Below, piece after piece: positions 1-8,829 of a stretch of 64,000 bases of DNA. A model generated the notes under the pieces. It was not told the origin of the DNA. It searched no databases and saw only the letters and a list, made by a program, of their open reading frames with translations. The position numbers and the translations under genes are program-made. Source of the stretch: Anabaena sphaerica FACHB-251. GTDB lineage: Bacteria > Cyanobacteriota > Cyanobacteriia > Cyanobacteriales > Nostocaceae. The stretch's first letter is position 1; every line of letters begins with the position of its first letter. The stretch lies in assembly GCF_014696825.1 (NCBI RefSeq), contig NZ_JACJQU010000015.1:62001-126000 (forward strand). The letters run 5' to 3'.

Positions 1-99
1 TCTACAAATATTTTGGAAGCTTCTTATCAGGCTGTAGTTGCAGGTTTGGAATATGGTTTGTTGTTATATTTTCAAGCTGAAAAGGCTGTGAAGGTTTAG
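1..99 (+). CDS. C-terminal end of an alpha-isopropylmalate/citramalate synthase-like protein (partial)
   Basis: The first base is in frame with an open reading frame that gives 32 residues and stops with TAG at 97-99; the 5' part lies outside the window. The tail reads like the last helix of the LeuA/CimA family (NILEAS, then a stretch ending in EYGLLLY), where a conserved NI-EAS-W segment precedes the C terminus. This family condenses acetyl-CoA with a 2-oxo acid in leucine or isoleucine synthesis. The call rests on a very short stretch, so the exact family member is uncertain. A hairpin 16 bases after the stop is a plausible terminator. Confidence 0.45.
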   Translation, partial: STNILEASYQAVVAGLEYGLLLYFQAEKAVKV

Positions 100-114
100 C
101 CGTTTAGAGATTTT

Positions 115-142
115 GTAGAGACGTTTTTTTAAATGTCTCTAC
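115..142 (+). terminator. GTAGAGAC hairpin after the first gene
   Basis: GTAGAGAC (115-122) pairs with GTCTCTAC (135-142) across a T-rich loop, starting 16 bases after the stop at 99. It belongs to a dispersed hairpin family also seen at 9409, 53812 and 58341, so it may be a repeat used as a terminator rather than a dedicated one. Confidence 0.45.
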
Positions 143-164
143 TAAGAATTTGAATTGTCTGATT

Positions 165-205
165 AGCGTAGCGTGGCGAAAGCCATATCAGGATTTACAG
201 GATTT
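165..205 (-). repeat. Dispersed intergenic repeat, copy 1
   Basis: About 40 bases, read on the minus strand, match 3484-3523 almost base for base. Both contain a TAAATCCTGATATGGCTT block followed by CGCCACGCTACGCT. A shorter relative is at 16578-16600. The rest of the 100-351 gap holds this repeat, the hairpin at 115 and one HIP1 site. Confidence 0.6.
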
Positions 206-351
206 TAGTCTGTAGGTTTGATTGCGATCGCCTCAACTCACATCTTGCACCTGGAAATATAAATATCAAAACCACAACTACGTAAGAAGGAAATCAGCCA
301 CTGAATATTTTGACAACCTACCCAAATCCAGTTATCCTGTTAAAACACAAA

Positions 352-984
352 TTAAACCAACTTGAAATCATTAATATAAATCACGTCTGCAATTGATTTA
401 GGATTGTCAATTGACAAATGCTCCTTTTGGGCAGGAAAATAAATTTTTTGGTAATCATCAATTATCTGTTCTAATGGAATGCCTTCTTGATTTCGCTGGA
501 TTGCTCTCTCCAAAGCAGTTGCAAATGAACAATCAATCCAAATCTTAAAATCATAGAAATGTTGGAGCGATCGCTTCAGTAAAAATATCCCTTCAAGCAC
601 AATTACATCCACATTTTCAAATTGATAATTATAGGTTTGTGATATACCTGTAATTCCTGTTAAAACGGTCGTTAAATTAATCATCCGCTGATTTTTTAAT
701 GGTAGTATTAATTGCTGAAATAGATCATCAAAGTGAAAAGCATGATGATAAAAATGCTGGGCTAGATTTTCAGAATTAAATCGCTCACTTGGTAACTTAT
801 GCCAAGCATCTAAATTAATTGAGACAGCATTAACATTTTGATGATTGAGAGCAGTTATTAATTTTTCAGTAATATAACCTTTACCAGAACCATCAATCCC
901 ACTGACAGCAACTAAAAAACCTCTATCTACTGACAATTCTGATTGCTTTTGGAGGATAGAATCAGCTAAATCTTGAATATTCAT
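352..984 (-). CDS. Uridine kinase-like P-loop protein
   Basis: This 210-residue protein has the fold signature of the uridine kinase/phosphoribulokinase group. A P-loop GIDGSGKG lies at 29-36, a conserved Asp (NLDAW) at 59 where the acceptor binds, a Walker B-like VIVLEG at 127-132, and a lid-type AIQRNQEG near 161-168. The last P-loop residue is Gly36 where Ser or Thr normally coordinates magnesium. A nucleoside or similar small molecule is the likely phosphate acceptor, but the substrate cannot be read from the sequence. It is downstream of the DUF1349 gene with only 2 bases between them, so they are probably co-transcribed. Confidence 0.75.
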   Translation of the reverse strand: MNIQDLADSILQKQSELSVDRGFLVAVSGIDGSGKGYITEKLITALNHQNVNAVSINLDAWHKLPSERFNSENLAQHFYHHAFHFDDLFQQLILPLKNQRMINLTTVLTGITGISQTYNYQFENVDVIVLEGIFLLKRSLQHFYDFKIWIDCSFATALERAIQRNQEGIPLEQIIDDYQKIYFPAQKEHLSIDNPKSIADVIYINDFKLV

Positions 985-986
985 GA

Positions 987-1532
987 TTATTTTTCACCTT
1001 TTTTTGTTAATTGATAATCCTCAAAAATTACCTCATATCCATTTCCTTGTGGTGATGCACACATTATTCCGACTTGAATATCTTGCTCGACTGGAAAATA
1101 AGCCATTCTCAAGGGAACATAGCGAGAATTTTCATCTAAATAAGCGATATGAATAGCCTCTTGACATCGCTCAACCCGTAGCTGAAAAATATCAGGAGGA
1201 TTTAACAAAGGTGTGAATGACCAATCTGAATAGTGATGAGTGACCACAGCACTCAGATTTTGTACTCCATCTACATATTCAATTCCAGTTTTAATCCAAT
1301 GTTTTTCATCAGCACGAATCATAATTCCTGCCTGATCATATAAGTCTTTGTATTTGCCTTTTATCTTGACATCAACAACAAAATCTGTACTCACTCGCTC
1401 AAAGTAGAAATGTCCACTATCACGAATAAAACCATAATGAGTTATCCGCCAAAAATCGGTTTTTGGTGCAGTTGTAACGATGATTTGCTGGTCATAGTGT
1501 GACCAATTAGCAGGTTGATTAAGCCATTCCAT
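987..1532 (-). CDS. DUF1349 domain protein
   Basis: The 181-residue product is a single DUF1349 (concanavalin A-like/glucanase fold) domain. The hallmark segment with YDQAGIMIRADEKHWIK at about 65-81 is clear, followed by several beta-strand stretches. No signal peptide or membrane segment is visible, so it should be cytoplasmic. The family has no firmly known activity; a carbohydrate-related role is only suggested by the fold. It is the first gene of a two-gene unit with the kinase-like gene, and the tight spacing (2 bases) suggests a shared job. Confidence 0.75.
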   Translation of the reverse strand: MEWLNQPANWSHYDQQIIVTTAPKTDFWRITHYGFIRDSGHFYFERVSTDFVVDVKIKGKYKDLYDQAGIMIRADEKHWIKTGIEYVDGVQNLSAVVTHHYSDWSFTPLLNPPDIFQLRVERCQEAIHIAYLDENSRYVPLRMAYFPVEQDIQVGIMCASPQGNGYEVIFEDYQLTKKGEK

Positions 1533-1632
1533 AGTTTTTGCTATTTTAGATGTAAGGGAATAATTTGTGTAATTTTACCGTGAGTAGATGAGTTTAAAAA
1601 AATATAACGATTGTTCAAACTGCTCTAAGGCA

Positions 1633-2106
1633 CTACTGGACGTTTTTATGAGAATAGTTTCTGTCCAATTGATTAATTACAATCGCTATTACTAATGTGG
1701 CAATTCCTAATATTTTGGGTGTGGTAATCGGATATTTAATAGCAGCGAACCATCCCAACTGATCAATTACCATTGACATAAACATTTGGCTAAATACTAC
1801 AACTAAAGTAGTGGTGGTTAAACCCAATTTCGGAACTATTAAGGTACTTAAGGTTACAAAAATTGCACCTAGTAAACCGCCTAAAAATGCCCACCAAGGA
1901 GTAATAGAAAGTAAGTCAAGATTGCAGGGTTTGAAAATACCAAGTCCTAGCAGCAATGTCAGGATACTAAACCCAACTAAAAAATTAATGGTTGCTGCGG
2001 CTATTGGAGAGTGGAGTATTATCTTTAATTGGGCATTGACGGCTGTTCCAATTGTTGAAAAACCACCAGCCGAACCAGCGCCAAGCAATGCTAATAAAAT
2101 ATCCAT
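1633..2106 (-). CDS. DMT-superfamily membrane protein (DUF606/YdcZ type), second of a pair
   Basis: The 157-residue protein has five hydrophobic segments and no soluble domain. It matches the short DUF606/YdcZ branch of the drug/metabolite transporter superfamily, in which two half-size proteins usually act as a heterodimer. It follows its paralogue (2127-2618) by 20 bases on the same strand, so the two are probably one operon. They diverge from a MarR regulator whose operators sit in the shared upstream region, which suggests efflux or uptake of a small molecule sensed by that regulator. The substrate is unknown. Confidence 0.75.
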   Translation of the reverse strand: MDILLALLGAGSAGGFSTIGTAVNAQLKIILHSPIAAATINFLVGFSILTLLLGLGIFKPCNLDLLSITPWWAFLGGLLGAIFVTLSTLIVPKLGLTTTTLVVVFSQMFMSMVIDQLGWFAAIKYPITTPKILGIATLVIAIVINQLDRNYSHKNVQ

Positions 2107-2126
2107 AATGATGATACTGAAAAGTA

Positions 2127-2618
2127 TTAGGTTGGTAGCGAAAGTAAAAAAATTGCTACAATTAACAGTGCTATAACTAGACGACGATTAGCTGTGAGGC
2201 GACGGCGGTTCACTCCCAACCAGCCAAAATGGTCAGTCACCAAACCAGTAATTGCTTGTCCACATATAATTAGCCCCTGAGTTAAGGTAGTCCCCAAAAT
2301 AGATGTGAAGTAAGCACTGGCGGTAATATACCAAACTCCAAATAAACCACCCATCAGAGTCCATCGGGGAGCTTTGGCTAAAGCAGACCAATCTGGATGA
2401 CCAAACCAACCTGTGCATAACAAACTAATCAACGCAATTGAGCCGACAAGGTAAGAAATATCTGCGGCTAGGGGTACAGAATTGAGCGATCGCGCTAATT
2501 GAGCATTGAGATTGCTTTGAATTGGCAATATAGCACCATTCACCAATGCCAACAGCACATATAAGTAGCTTTGACCATTAGGAACAGATCCCTGAAAACC
2601 TAGACGTATGGGTGTCAT
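2127..2618 (-). CDS. DMT-superfamily membrane protein (DUF606/YdcZ type), first of a pair
   Basis: This 163-residue integral membrane protein has about five transmembrane stretches and is a paralogue of the next gene. It has the DUF606 features: an N-terminal helix with an ILPIQSNLNAQLAR segment and a mid-protein WTLMGGLFGVWYI stretch. It is read away from the marR gene, and the 111-base gap holds two palindromic operators. With its partner it probably forms a small heterodimeric transporter. The start ATG at 2618 is reached after the operators, so direct repression by MarR is plausible. Confidence 0.75.
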   Translation of the reverse strand: MTPIRLGFQGSVPNGQSYLYVLLALVNGAILPIQSNLNAQLARSLNSVPLAADISYLVGSIALISLLCTGWFGHPDWSALAKAPRWTLMGGLFGVWYITASAYFTSILGTTLTQGLIICGQAITGLVTDHFGWLGVNRRRLTANRRLVIALLIVAIFLLSLPT

Positions 2619-2659
2619 GGCTGTTGTTTTGTGTGGAGGATAGAAAGTTCTTGAAAATA

Positions 2660-2677
2660 TATCTTGATATCAAGATA
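2660..2677. promoter_or_regulatory. Perfect palindromic operator, probable MarR site 1
   Basis: TATCTTGATATCAAGATA is an 18-base perfect palindrome in the divergent region between the transporter pair and marR. MarR proteins bind palindromes of this size, often with a CTTGA-TCAAG core. Confidence 0.7.
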
Positions 2678-2702
2678 CTTAAAATAAAGATAAATGTCAA
2701 GA

Positions 2703-2718
2703 ATCTCGATGTCAAGAT
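2703..2718. promoter_or_regulatory. Imperfect operator, probable MarR site 2
   Basis: ATCTCGATGTCAAGAT keeps the half-sites of the first operator with two mismatches to symmetry. Its centre is 42 bases, close to four helical turns, from the centre of site 1, so both dimers would bind one face of the DNA. It ends 11 bases before the marR start, consistent with autorepression. Confidence 0.6.
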
Positions 2719-2729
2719 AAAATGGCAAT

Positions 2730-3224
2730 ATGAACAAAGATCGAATTGACATCATTCTTGAGGAATGGCAACAGGAATTGCCGCAGTTGGATACTTCAGC
2801 CATAGGGATAATTGGGCGTGTACTACGAATTGCCCGTCTTCTGGAAAAGCACCGCGAAAGCATACTGGCTGAGTATGGCTTGAACGTCTGGTCATTTGAT
2901 GTGTTAGCCACACTGCGACGACAGGGACAACCTTTTCGCTTGAAACCTACTGAACTTTATAGTTTGCTCATGCTGTCTTCAGGCGCAATGACAAACCGGA
3001 TTGACCGCCTAGAACAAGATCAGATAGTAACCCGTGTCCGTGATGCAGAGGATCGGCGCAGTGTAATGGTGCAACTGACTCCTAAAGGAATACAGCTTGC
3101 GGATACTGTGATGCCTATTCTGTTTGAGAAAGAGAAACAACTGTTATCTCAATTCACGGCTGATGAATTGCAACTATTCATCCCCAGGCTGCGTAAGCTA
3201 CTTATGTTACTTGAACAGGAATAA
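2730..3224 (+). CDS. MarR-family transcriptional regulator
   Basis: The 164-residue protein is a winged helix-turn-helix regulator. A dimerisation helix precedes the domain, the recognition region is around residues 72-95 (with SSGAMTNRIDRLE), and the wing carries the family motif DAEDRRSVMVQLT at 105-117. MarR dimers bind palindromes and release them on binding small phenolic or oxidant ligands. The gene diverges from the DUF606 transporter pair, and two matching palindromes lie between them. It probably represses both itself and the transporters. No strong ribosome-binding site is visible before the ATG at 2730. Confidence 0.9.
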   Translation: MNKDRIDIILEEWQQELPQLDTSAIGIIGRVLRIARLLEKHRESILAEYGLNVWSFDVLATLRRQGQPFRLKPTELYSLLMLSSGAMTNRIDRLEQDQIVTRVRDAEDRRSVMVQLTPKGIQLADTVMPILFEKEKQLLSQFTADELQLFIPRLRKLLMLLEQE

Positions 3225-3793
3225 GTAATCTAGGAAAACTAGAGTAGGGAATAGTGTCGGTCAATGCTGATGGAGTGTGGCAAGGAATAAAATTTCCATG
3301 ACTGTTCAAAATCTATAAAGTATTGAGCCGAGATTCCCATACTTTTGGCGAAACATTATTTAATAATAAAGTGAGGGAAAAACCCGATTTTGGATCTAAG
3401 CTGGAAATTTTTCTGGATTCCCCTGAATAGGAGAATGATATTAAAACAGGATCAATCATTCTATTAAGTTCTCTAAATCCTCTAATCCTGTAAATCCTGA
3501 TATGGCTTGCGCCACGCTACGCTATCAGACAATATAATATACTGTATGAAAATGAATAGTATAAAAATAAATATAAATGCTAAATCCTATTAATCCTTTA
3601 ATCTTAATAACCCTGATTCAGATATTAATGGAAGATTCTCATCCTTCTCACTTTCCTTACTAACACCCAGAATAAGAGGGTGAGGAAACCTCTACTGCCT
3701 AAATGCCCACAGCGGCTTTGATGGATTTGTTAGACTAAACACACCAGGATTTTTCAGTCACATCTCTGATAACGCCAGCAGACGAGGCTATTC
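3225..3793. other. Gene-free stretch with dispersed repeat copy 2
   Basis: No convincing ORF. Positions 3484-3523 repeat, in the opposite orientation, the element at 165-205. The remainder is AT-rich; the last part carries the upstream region of tldD. No clear promoter is visible. Confidence 0.5.
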
Positions 3794-5266
3794 ATGCTTA
3801 CAAATACCCTACTTCTTTCCAATCAACTCCCAAGTTTACAGTATTCATCCACAACAGAACGCTTCGATGACACTTGGGAAGCGCCCCTGGCTACCCTTTT
3901 GGGACTAGGACGCGCCGCTGGTGCTGATTTTGTAGAATTCTTTTTAGAACGTCGTAACTACATTAGTTGTTTAGCTGAAGACGACACCATCACCAGTATC
4001 TCACCCAGTTTAGCTACTGGTGCAGGAGTGAGAGTATTTCGCGGCAAAGGTGACTGTTACGTTAGCACCAATAACCTGACATTTGCAGGCTTGAAAGCAG
4101 CCTTAGAAAAAGGTTTGTCTATCCTGGGATTACAACTACCCGGACCTGGTGCTTTCATCCCCGAAATCAACCTAGAACTACTCAGAGACTACGCCATCAA
4201 ACGTGGTAAAGATGGCTGGCTACCTCTGTGCAGTTCTATCCGTGAAATGGGAGAAATTCTCCTTGATGGTACTGCCCAACTCAACAAAAAAGCTACTCAC
4301 GTCCAATCACGCCGCGCTTCTTATTTCCGTGACTGGCAAGAAGTATTAGTTGCTGGTAGTGATGGCACATTTGCCCGTGATATTCGCCTTACCCAGTCCG
4401 TCGGCTTTAATATTCTTTGTGCTGATGGTGCTAACCGTTCTTCTATTGCTGAACGAGCAGGTAATACCAGTGATGCTAACTTCCTGAGAACTTGGGATTA
4501 TCAACAAGCTGCTGAACACATCGCCGAATCTGCGGGTAAAATGCTCTATGCAGATTATGTCGAGTCAGGTAATTACCCCATTATTATGGCCAATCATTTT
4601 GGCGGAGTAATTTTCCATGAAGCTTGCGGACATCTATTAGAAACTACCCAAATTGAACGAAAAACTACTCCATTTGCTGATAAAAAAGGCGAAAAAATCG
4701 CCCATGAAAGTTTAACAGCTTGGGATGAAGGACGCGCTGACAATGCCTTCGGAACAATTGATATGGATGACGAAGGAATGCCCGCCCAAAGAACTCTCTT
4801 AATTGAAAAAGGCGTTCTCAAAAACTTCCTTGCTGACAGAACTGGTTCAGTGAGAACCGGACACCCCAGAACTGGCAGCGGTCGCCGTCAAAATTACACT
4901 TTTGCGGCTGCTAGTCGCATGAGAAACACCTATATTGATAGCGGCGAATACAGCAATGAAGATTTATTTGCTTCCGTTGATAAAGGTATTTATTGCAAAA
5001 AAATGGGTGGCGGAAGTGTTGGTGCAACAGGTCAATTTAACTTTAGCGTTGATGAAGCTTACTTAATAGAAAACGGCAAAATTACCAAACCATTAAAAGG
5101 CGCTACTCTCATCGGTGAAGCCAAGGAAATTATGAACAAAATTTCCATGTGTTCCCAAGATTTAGAACTAGCTCCCGGTTTTTGTGGTTCTGTTAGTGGC
5201 AGTATTTACACCACAGTAGGACAACCTCATATTAAAGTTGATTCCATCACCGTTGGCGGAAGATAA
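3794..5266 (+). CDS. tldD: TldD metalloprotease subunit
   Basis: The 490-residue protein belongs to the TldD/PmbA family, whose heterodimer is a zinc protease acting on unfolded or small peptides. The catalytic HExxxH motif is visible as HEACGH at 275-280, and the C-terminal part has the glycine-rich segments of the family ([31 protein letters not shown]). The sequence carrying the HExxxH motif is the catalytic partner, so this is TldD; pmbA (TldE) follows on the same strand after 183 bases. The two are probably one functional unit, although a hairpin repeat sits between them. The N-terminal 25 residues are outside the conserved domain, so a slightly later start is possible. Confidence 0.93.
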   Translation: MLTNTLLLSNQLPSLQYSSTTERFDDTWEAPLATLLGLGRAAGADFVEFFLERRNYISCLAEDDTITSISPSLATGAGVRVFRGKGDCYVSTNNLTFAGLKAALEKGLSILGLQLPGPGAFIPEINLELLRDYAIKRGKDGWLPLCSSIREMGEILLDGTAQLNKKATHVQSRRASYFRDWQEVLVAGSDGTFARDIRLTQSVGFNILCADGANRSSIAERAGNTSDANFLRTWDYQQAAEHIAESAGKMLYADYVESGNYPIIMANHFGGVIFHEACGHLLETTQIERKTTPFADKKGEKIAHESLTAWDEGRADNAFGTIDMDDEGMPAQRTLLIEKGVLKNFLADRTGSVRTGHPRTGSGRRQNYTFAAASRMRNTYIDSGEYSNEDLFASVDKGIYCKKMGGGSVGATGQFNFSVDEAYLIENGKITKPLKGATLIGEAKEIMNKISMCSQDLELAPGFCGSVSGSIYTTVGQPHIKVDSITVGGR

Positions 5267-5295
5267 TTTTAGATTTTAGATCCTGTGAACAAAAA

Positions 5296-5358
5296 GATCC
5301 CCGACTTCTTTTTTGATCTTTCAACAAATTATTATATTCTTCTTAGAAGTCAGGGATC
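5296..5358 (+). repeat. GATCCCCGACTTCT hairpin repeat between tldD and pmbA
   Basis: GATCCCCGACTTCT starts at 5296 and the near-complement AGAAGTCAGGGATC ends at 5358, with an enlarged loop of about 34 bases. It is a member of the hairpin family also found at 9182, 16638, 23239, 50744, 53093 and 63683. It could end tldD transcription or only stabilise it. Confidence 0.55.
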
Positions 5359-5449
5359 TGAAACTGGTAATTAATTCTTTTATTCCTTTGCGCCTTTGCT
5401 CCTTTGCCTCTTTGCGCGAAACTCCAATCTTAAAATCCAAAATCGCATC

Positions 5450-6790
5450 ATGCCAAAAATAGAAGAAATCGCAACCTACGCCCAAGAAAACGCTGCCAAA
5501 TTAGGCATTAAAAAATTTGACATTTACGGTTCAACCGTAGATGATACCAGCGTTCAAGTTGACCAGGGAGAACCCAAACAAGTTAAAGCTTCCAACCGTT
5601 CTGGGGTAACAGTTCGGGTTTGGAACGAAGAAAATACAATGGGTGTTACTAGCACCACAGATGTAGACCCCAAAGGATTAGAATTAGCTTTACAAACTGC
5701 TTACGAAGCTAGTTTTTTTGGTGTGAAAGAAAACGTTCCTGATTTTAGTCCAGAAGCAACAATTCCCATCGAAAACAACACCAAAGAAAAAGCATCTCCA
5801 GCACCTGTTGCTGAACTAATCGAAAAACTATTAGTAGCAGAAAAAGAACTTTTAGCGGCTCATCCTGCTATTAAAGGAGTGCCTTATAATGGTTTAGCAC
5901 AAAGAGATATTGACCGTTTTTATCTCAATAGTGATGGTGCTTTAAGAACCGAATCTCATTCCTTGGCTTCAGTTTATCTTTACAGTAAAACTGAGGAAGA
6001 AGGGAAAAAACCCCGCAGTGCTGGTGCTTATCGAGTCAAGGAAAGTGTAGCGGATTTAGATATTTCAGGTTGCATTCAAGAAACAGCCGAGAAAACTATC
6101 AGTCATTTGCATTATGAAAAAATCAAAACTGGTAAATATCAGGTGGTTTTTTCTCCTGAAGCTTTCTTGAGCTTATTGGGTGCGTTTTCTAATTTATTTA
6201 ATGCCCAAAGTATTCTTGACAATCAAAGTTTGTCAAAAGCTGATGATATCGGTAAGCAAATTGCTTCACCTTTACTTTCAGTTTACGATGATGCCCTACA
6301 TCCGGCTAATGTGGGGGCAGAAAGTTTTGATGGTGAAGGTACTCCTACCCGTCAGGTGAAATTGATAGAAAGTGGTGTTTTATCCAGTTTTCTCCACAGT
6401 GCGGGAACTGCAAAACGGTTAAATGCTCAACCTACGGGTAATGCTAGTATTGGGGCAAAGGTGAGCGTGGGTCCCAATTTTTATCATGTTTTTGCAGCAG
6501 GAACAGCAGAGAAAGAATTGAGTTTAGAAACTGCGGAAAATGTGATTTTAATTGATGATTTACAAGCCCTCCATGCAGGTGTTAAGGCTTTACAAGGTTC
6601 GTTTTCTTTGCCTTTTGATGGTTGGTTAGTTAACAAAGGTGAGAAAACCAGTATTGAGTCGGCAACAGTAGCTGGTGATTTCTTGGAAGTCTTGAAATCT
6701 ATTGTTTATGTAGAAAAAGAAGCCGAGTTAACACCTGGGGGAGTTTGTCCCAGAATTTGGGTAAGTGAACTCTCTATTACTGGGGAGTAA
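5450..6790 (+). CDS. pmbA: PmbA/TldE, partner of TldD
   Basis: The 446-residue protein is the non-catalytic paralogue of TldD. It shares the fold but has no HExxxH motif; the family C-terminal segment GGVCPRIWVSELSITG is present. The frame is open from 5396, but the first 18 codons run through low-complexity CTTTGC repeats, so I place the start at the ATG at 5450 (MPKIEEIATY). TldD and PmbA form a heterodimer that degrades peptides inside its cavity. It is on the same strand as tldD, 183 bases downstream. Confidence 0.92.
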   Translation: MPKIEEIATYAQENAAKLGIKKFDIYGSTVDDTSVQVDQGEPKQVKASNRSGVTVRVWNEENTMGVTSTTDVDPKGLELALQTAYEASFFGVKENVPDFSPEATIPIENNTKEKASPAPVAELIEKLLVAEKELLAAHPAIKGVPYNGLAQRDIDRFYLNSDGALRTESHSLASVYLYSKTEEEGKKPRSAGAYRVKESVADLDISGCIQETAEKTISHLHYEKIKTGKYQVVFSPEAFLSLLGAFSNLFNAQSILDNQSLSKADDIGKQIASPLLSVYDDALHPANVGAESFDGEGTPTRQVKLIESGVLSSFLHSAGTAKRLNAQPTGNASIGAKVSVGPNFYHVFAAGTAEKELSLETAENVILIDDLQALHAGVKALQGSFSLPFDGWLVNKGEKTSIESATVAGDFLEVLKSIVYVEKEAELTPGGVCPRIWVSELSITGE

Positions 6791-6797
6791 TATACAG

Positions 6798-6856
6798 CAG
6801 GAGTCAGGAGTCAGGAGTCAGATAAATATTACCTGTTCCCTGTTCCCTGTTCCCTG
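6798..6856. repeat. Heptanucleotide STRR tracts (GAGTCAG and TTCCCTG)
   Basis: Three GAGTCAG units (6798-6821) are followed by three TTCCCTG units (6833-6856). Such seven-base tandem repeats are typical of heterocyst-forming cyanobacteria. The tract separates the convergent pmbA and pentapeptide genes. Confidence 0.85.
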
Positions 6857-6857
6857 A

Positions 6858-7850
6858 TTAATATTTAATTGTGCCATCAGGCATTACCGCTTCCCGCAAA
6901 TCAGCACCCATCAGATTTGCGGTACTCATTTCTGCTCTAATTAGATTTGCCTTGTTTAAATTAGCATTTGTCAAGTCTGTTTTAGCAAGATAGGCATCAA
7001 CTAAGTCTGCTTCCATGAGGTTAGCTCCCCGCAGGATAGCGCGACTTAAATCTGCTCTACTGAGTCTAGCAAAACTCAGGTTTGCTCCATTCATTTTCGC
7101 TCTAGTCAGTTTAGCATCTGCAATCAGCGCACCATACAAATTAATATCTGTAAGTTCGGCATCTATCAGATTTGCACGTTCTAGTCTAGAATTCATCAAA
7201 TTAGCACCTGATAAATTAGCGCCACTTAAATTAATATCACTCAGAGAAGCATTATTTAAAATTGCTTCACTCAAGTTAGCACCACTCAGATTAACGCCAC
7301 GCAACGTTGCTTCAGTCAAATTAGCACCACTCAGATTAACTTTAGCTAAGTTAGCACCTGTTAAATCAGCACCGCGCAAGTCAGCTTTATGTAGGTTAGC
7401 ACCCAGTAAAATAGCAGTGAAAACTCTCTTTTCTTCTCGCAGGTTAGCACCACGCATACACGCACCTGTGAGGTTAGCACCACTGAGATTAGCTCCCCGC
7501 AAATCGGCATTCATTAAGTTAGCATCTAGCATATCCGCTAAGGTTAAATTAGCATTTTGCAAATTAGCACCCTGTAAACTCGCACCATGCAAATCAGCAT
7601 CATGCAAGTTAGCATTGATTAAAGTTGCCTGATTTAAATTAGCGCCACTGAGGTTGCTATAAGTTAGATTTGCTCTATTCAAAATTGCTCGACTGAGATA
7701 GGTAAAAATTAGGATAGCATTACTCAAATCTGCCTGATTTAAGGCTACACCTATCAAGTCTGCACCAAATAGATTTACGCCACTGAGTTGGGCTTCGATA
7801 AATTTTGTTTCTCCATCTGCATATCTCTTCAGAAGTTCATTGGCATCCAT
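6858..7850 (-). CDS. Pentapeptide-repeat protein
   Basis: After a short head (MDANELLKRYADGETKF) nearly the whole 330-residue protein is A(D/N)LXX repeats, which fold into a right-handed quadrilateral beta-helix. One interruption (around EEKRVFTA) breaks the register near the middle. There is no signal peptide, so it should be cytoplasmic. The frame can be extended to a TTG at 7865, but the ATG at 7850 has a GGGAAAG ribosome-binding site just upstream and fits the usual cyanobacterial head. The function is unknown; such proteins are structural or protein-binding. The mirror-image frame on the plus strand is a by-product of the repeats. Confidence 0.85.
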   Translation of the reverse strand: MDANELLKRYADGETKFIEAQLSGVNLFGADLIGVALNQADLSNAILIFTYLSRAILNRANLTYSNLSGANLNQATLINANLHDADLHGASLQGANLQNANLTLADMLDANLMNADLRGANLSGANLTGACMRGANLREEKRVFTAILLGANLHKADLRGADLTGANLAKVNLSGANLTEATLRGVNLSGANLSEAILNNASLSDINLSGANLSGANLMNSRLERANLIDAELTDINLYGALIADAKLTRAKMNGANLSFARLSRADLSRAILRGANLMEADLVDAYLAKTDLTNANLNKANLIRAEMSTANLMGADLREAVMPDGTIKY

Positions 7851-7920
7851 ATCTTTCCCTTGCAATTACTATAAAGTTTTTCAAATTTTCCTAGACTCAA
7901 GAATGGTTTAGAATTGTCAT

Positions 7921-8829
7921 TTATTGTTTTTTATTGAATGGATATGGTGTAGGAGGTGCTATAAGTTGACAAGTACTATCTTTGTCATTTTCATAGATAT
8001 CGCTATCATCATCAGATGAAGTTATTTGATGATAAGCATTAGTGATGGTACTAGTTTCTTCAGATGAGGATTTTTTCGGCGGTTGATATTGATCTTGATT
8101 TGATGAAATATCGCCATAAAAACCCTGCATAGATTGCATGATTGCACCTGCGGCTTGAGAGTCTTCATACTGGTTACCTAGAGATATAACTGCATTATTT
8201 AGTTTAGATTCCAGTTCTCTGATAGTGGCACAAGAATCAAATACTTTCTCCAATAAACCATCCAGTTCTTCTGCTCTCAGTTTGTTCCAGTCCTCTTCTA
8301 AGAAATCAATCTTATTGTAAAAAGCAAAAAATAAGACTAATTTAGCTCTGAGTGGGTTAGTATACTGCATAATATTTTGCCGTAAATCAAATTTATTATA
8401 TTCATATTTGATTTGATAGCCTGTAAATTCATCGAGAGGATTTGACGATATTTCTTGCTGAGGTTGATTAAATATTATTCCTGTTGATTCTTGTGGGTAG
8501 GGTTGATTAAATATTATTCCTGTGAATTCCTCATTGATTACATATAATTTCTCTATTTCATTTAAAATGATATTGGCAACTAGAGAGTATTCGCGTGGTT
8601 TACTTAGGGTATTGACAATTTGATAGAAAGTATAATTCAAATGTTCTATGGTTGGGTTAAAACTGTACAATTCCTGAATTAATTCTGTTAATTTGAATCT
8701 GTCTAGGATATCTTGATCATTCTGCCAATTATTTGTACAAGCACAATATATTAATTTTTTAATCCGGGTTGAGTTTTCATGCTGTTCTAAATTTTTAGCT
8801 ACTTCATTGAGGGCAGATTGAGTGGTCAT
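7921..8829 (-). CDS. Protein of unknown function with a short internal duplication
   Basis: I do not recognise this 302-residue protein. The N-terminal half is predicted mostly helical. Two copies of TGIIFNQP occur about 15 residues apart, from a local DNA duplication around 8465-8530. The C-terminal 60 residues are acidic and Ser/Asp-rich (TSSDDDSDIYENDKD), probably disordered. There is no signal peptide or membrane segment. I place the start at the ATG at 8829, which has a GGAG sequence 9 bases upstream, rather than at the TTG at 8862. It is upstream of the pentapeptide-repeat gene on the same strand, 70 bases away. Confidence 0.6.
   Translation of the reverse strand: MTTQSALNEVAKNLEQHENSTRIKKLIYCACTNNWQNDQDILDRFKLTELIQELYSFNPTIEHLNYTFYQIVNTLSKPREYSLVANIILNEIEKLYVINEEFTGIIFNQPYPQESTGIIFNQPQQEISSNPLDEFTGYQIKYEYNKFDLRQNIMQYTNPLRAKLVLFFAFYNKIDFLEEDWNKLRAEELDGLLEKVFDSCATIRELESKLNNAVISLGNQYEDSQAAGAIMQSMQGFYGDISSNQDQYQPPKKSSSEETSTITNAYHQITSSDDDSDIYENDKDSTCQLIAPPTPYPFNKKQ

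Noticed and set aside
1811-2176. Plus-strand ORF across the DUF606 genes
   Set aside because: Antisense to clear membrane proteins, with no motif.
7015-7632. Long plus-strand ORF rich in Leu, Ala and Pro opposite the pentapeptide gene
   Set aside because: It is the mirror of the repeat-rich minus-strand gene; the composition is a by-product of the repeating codons.
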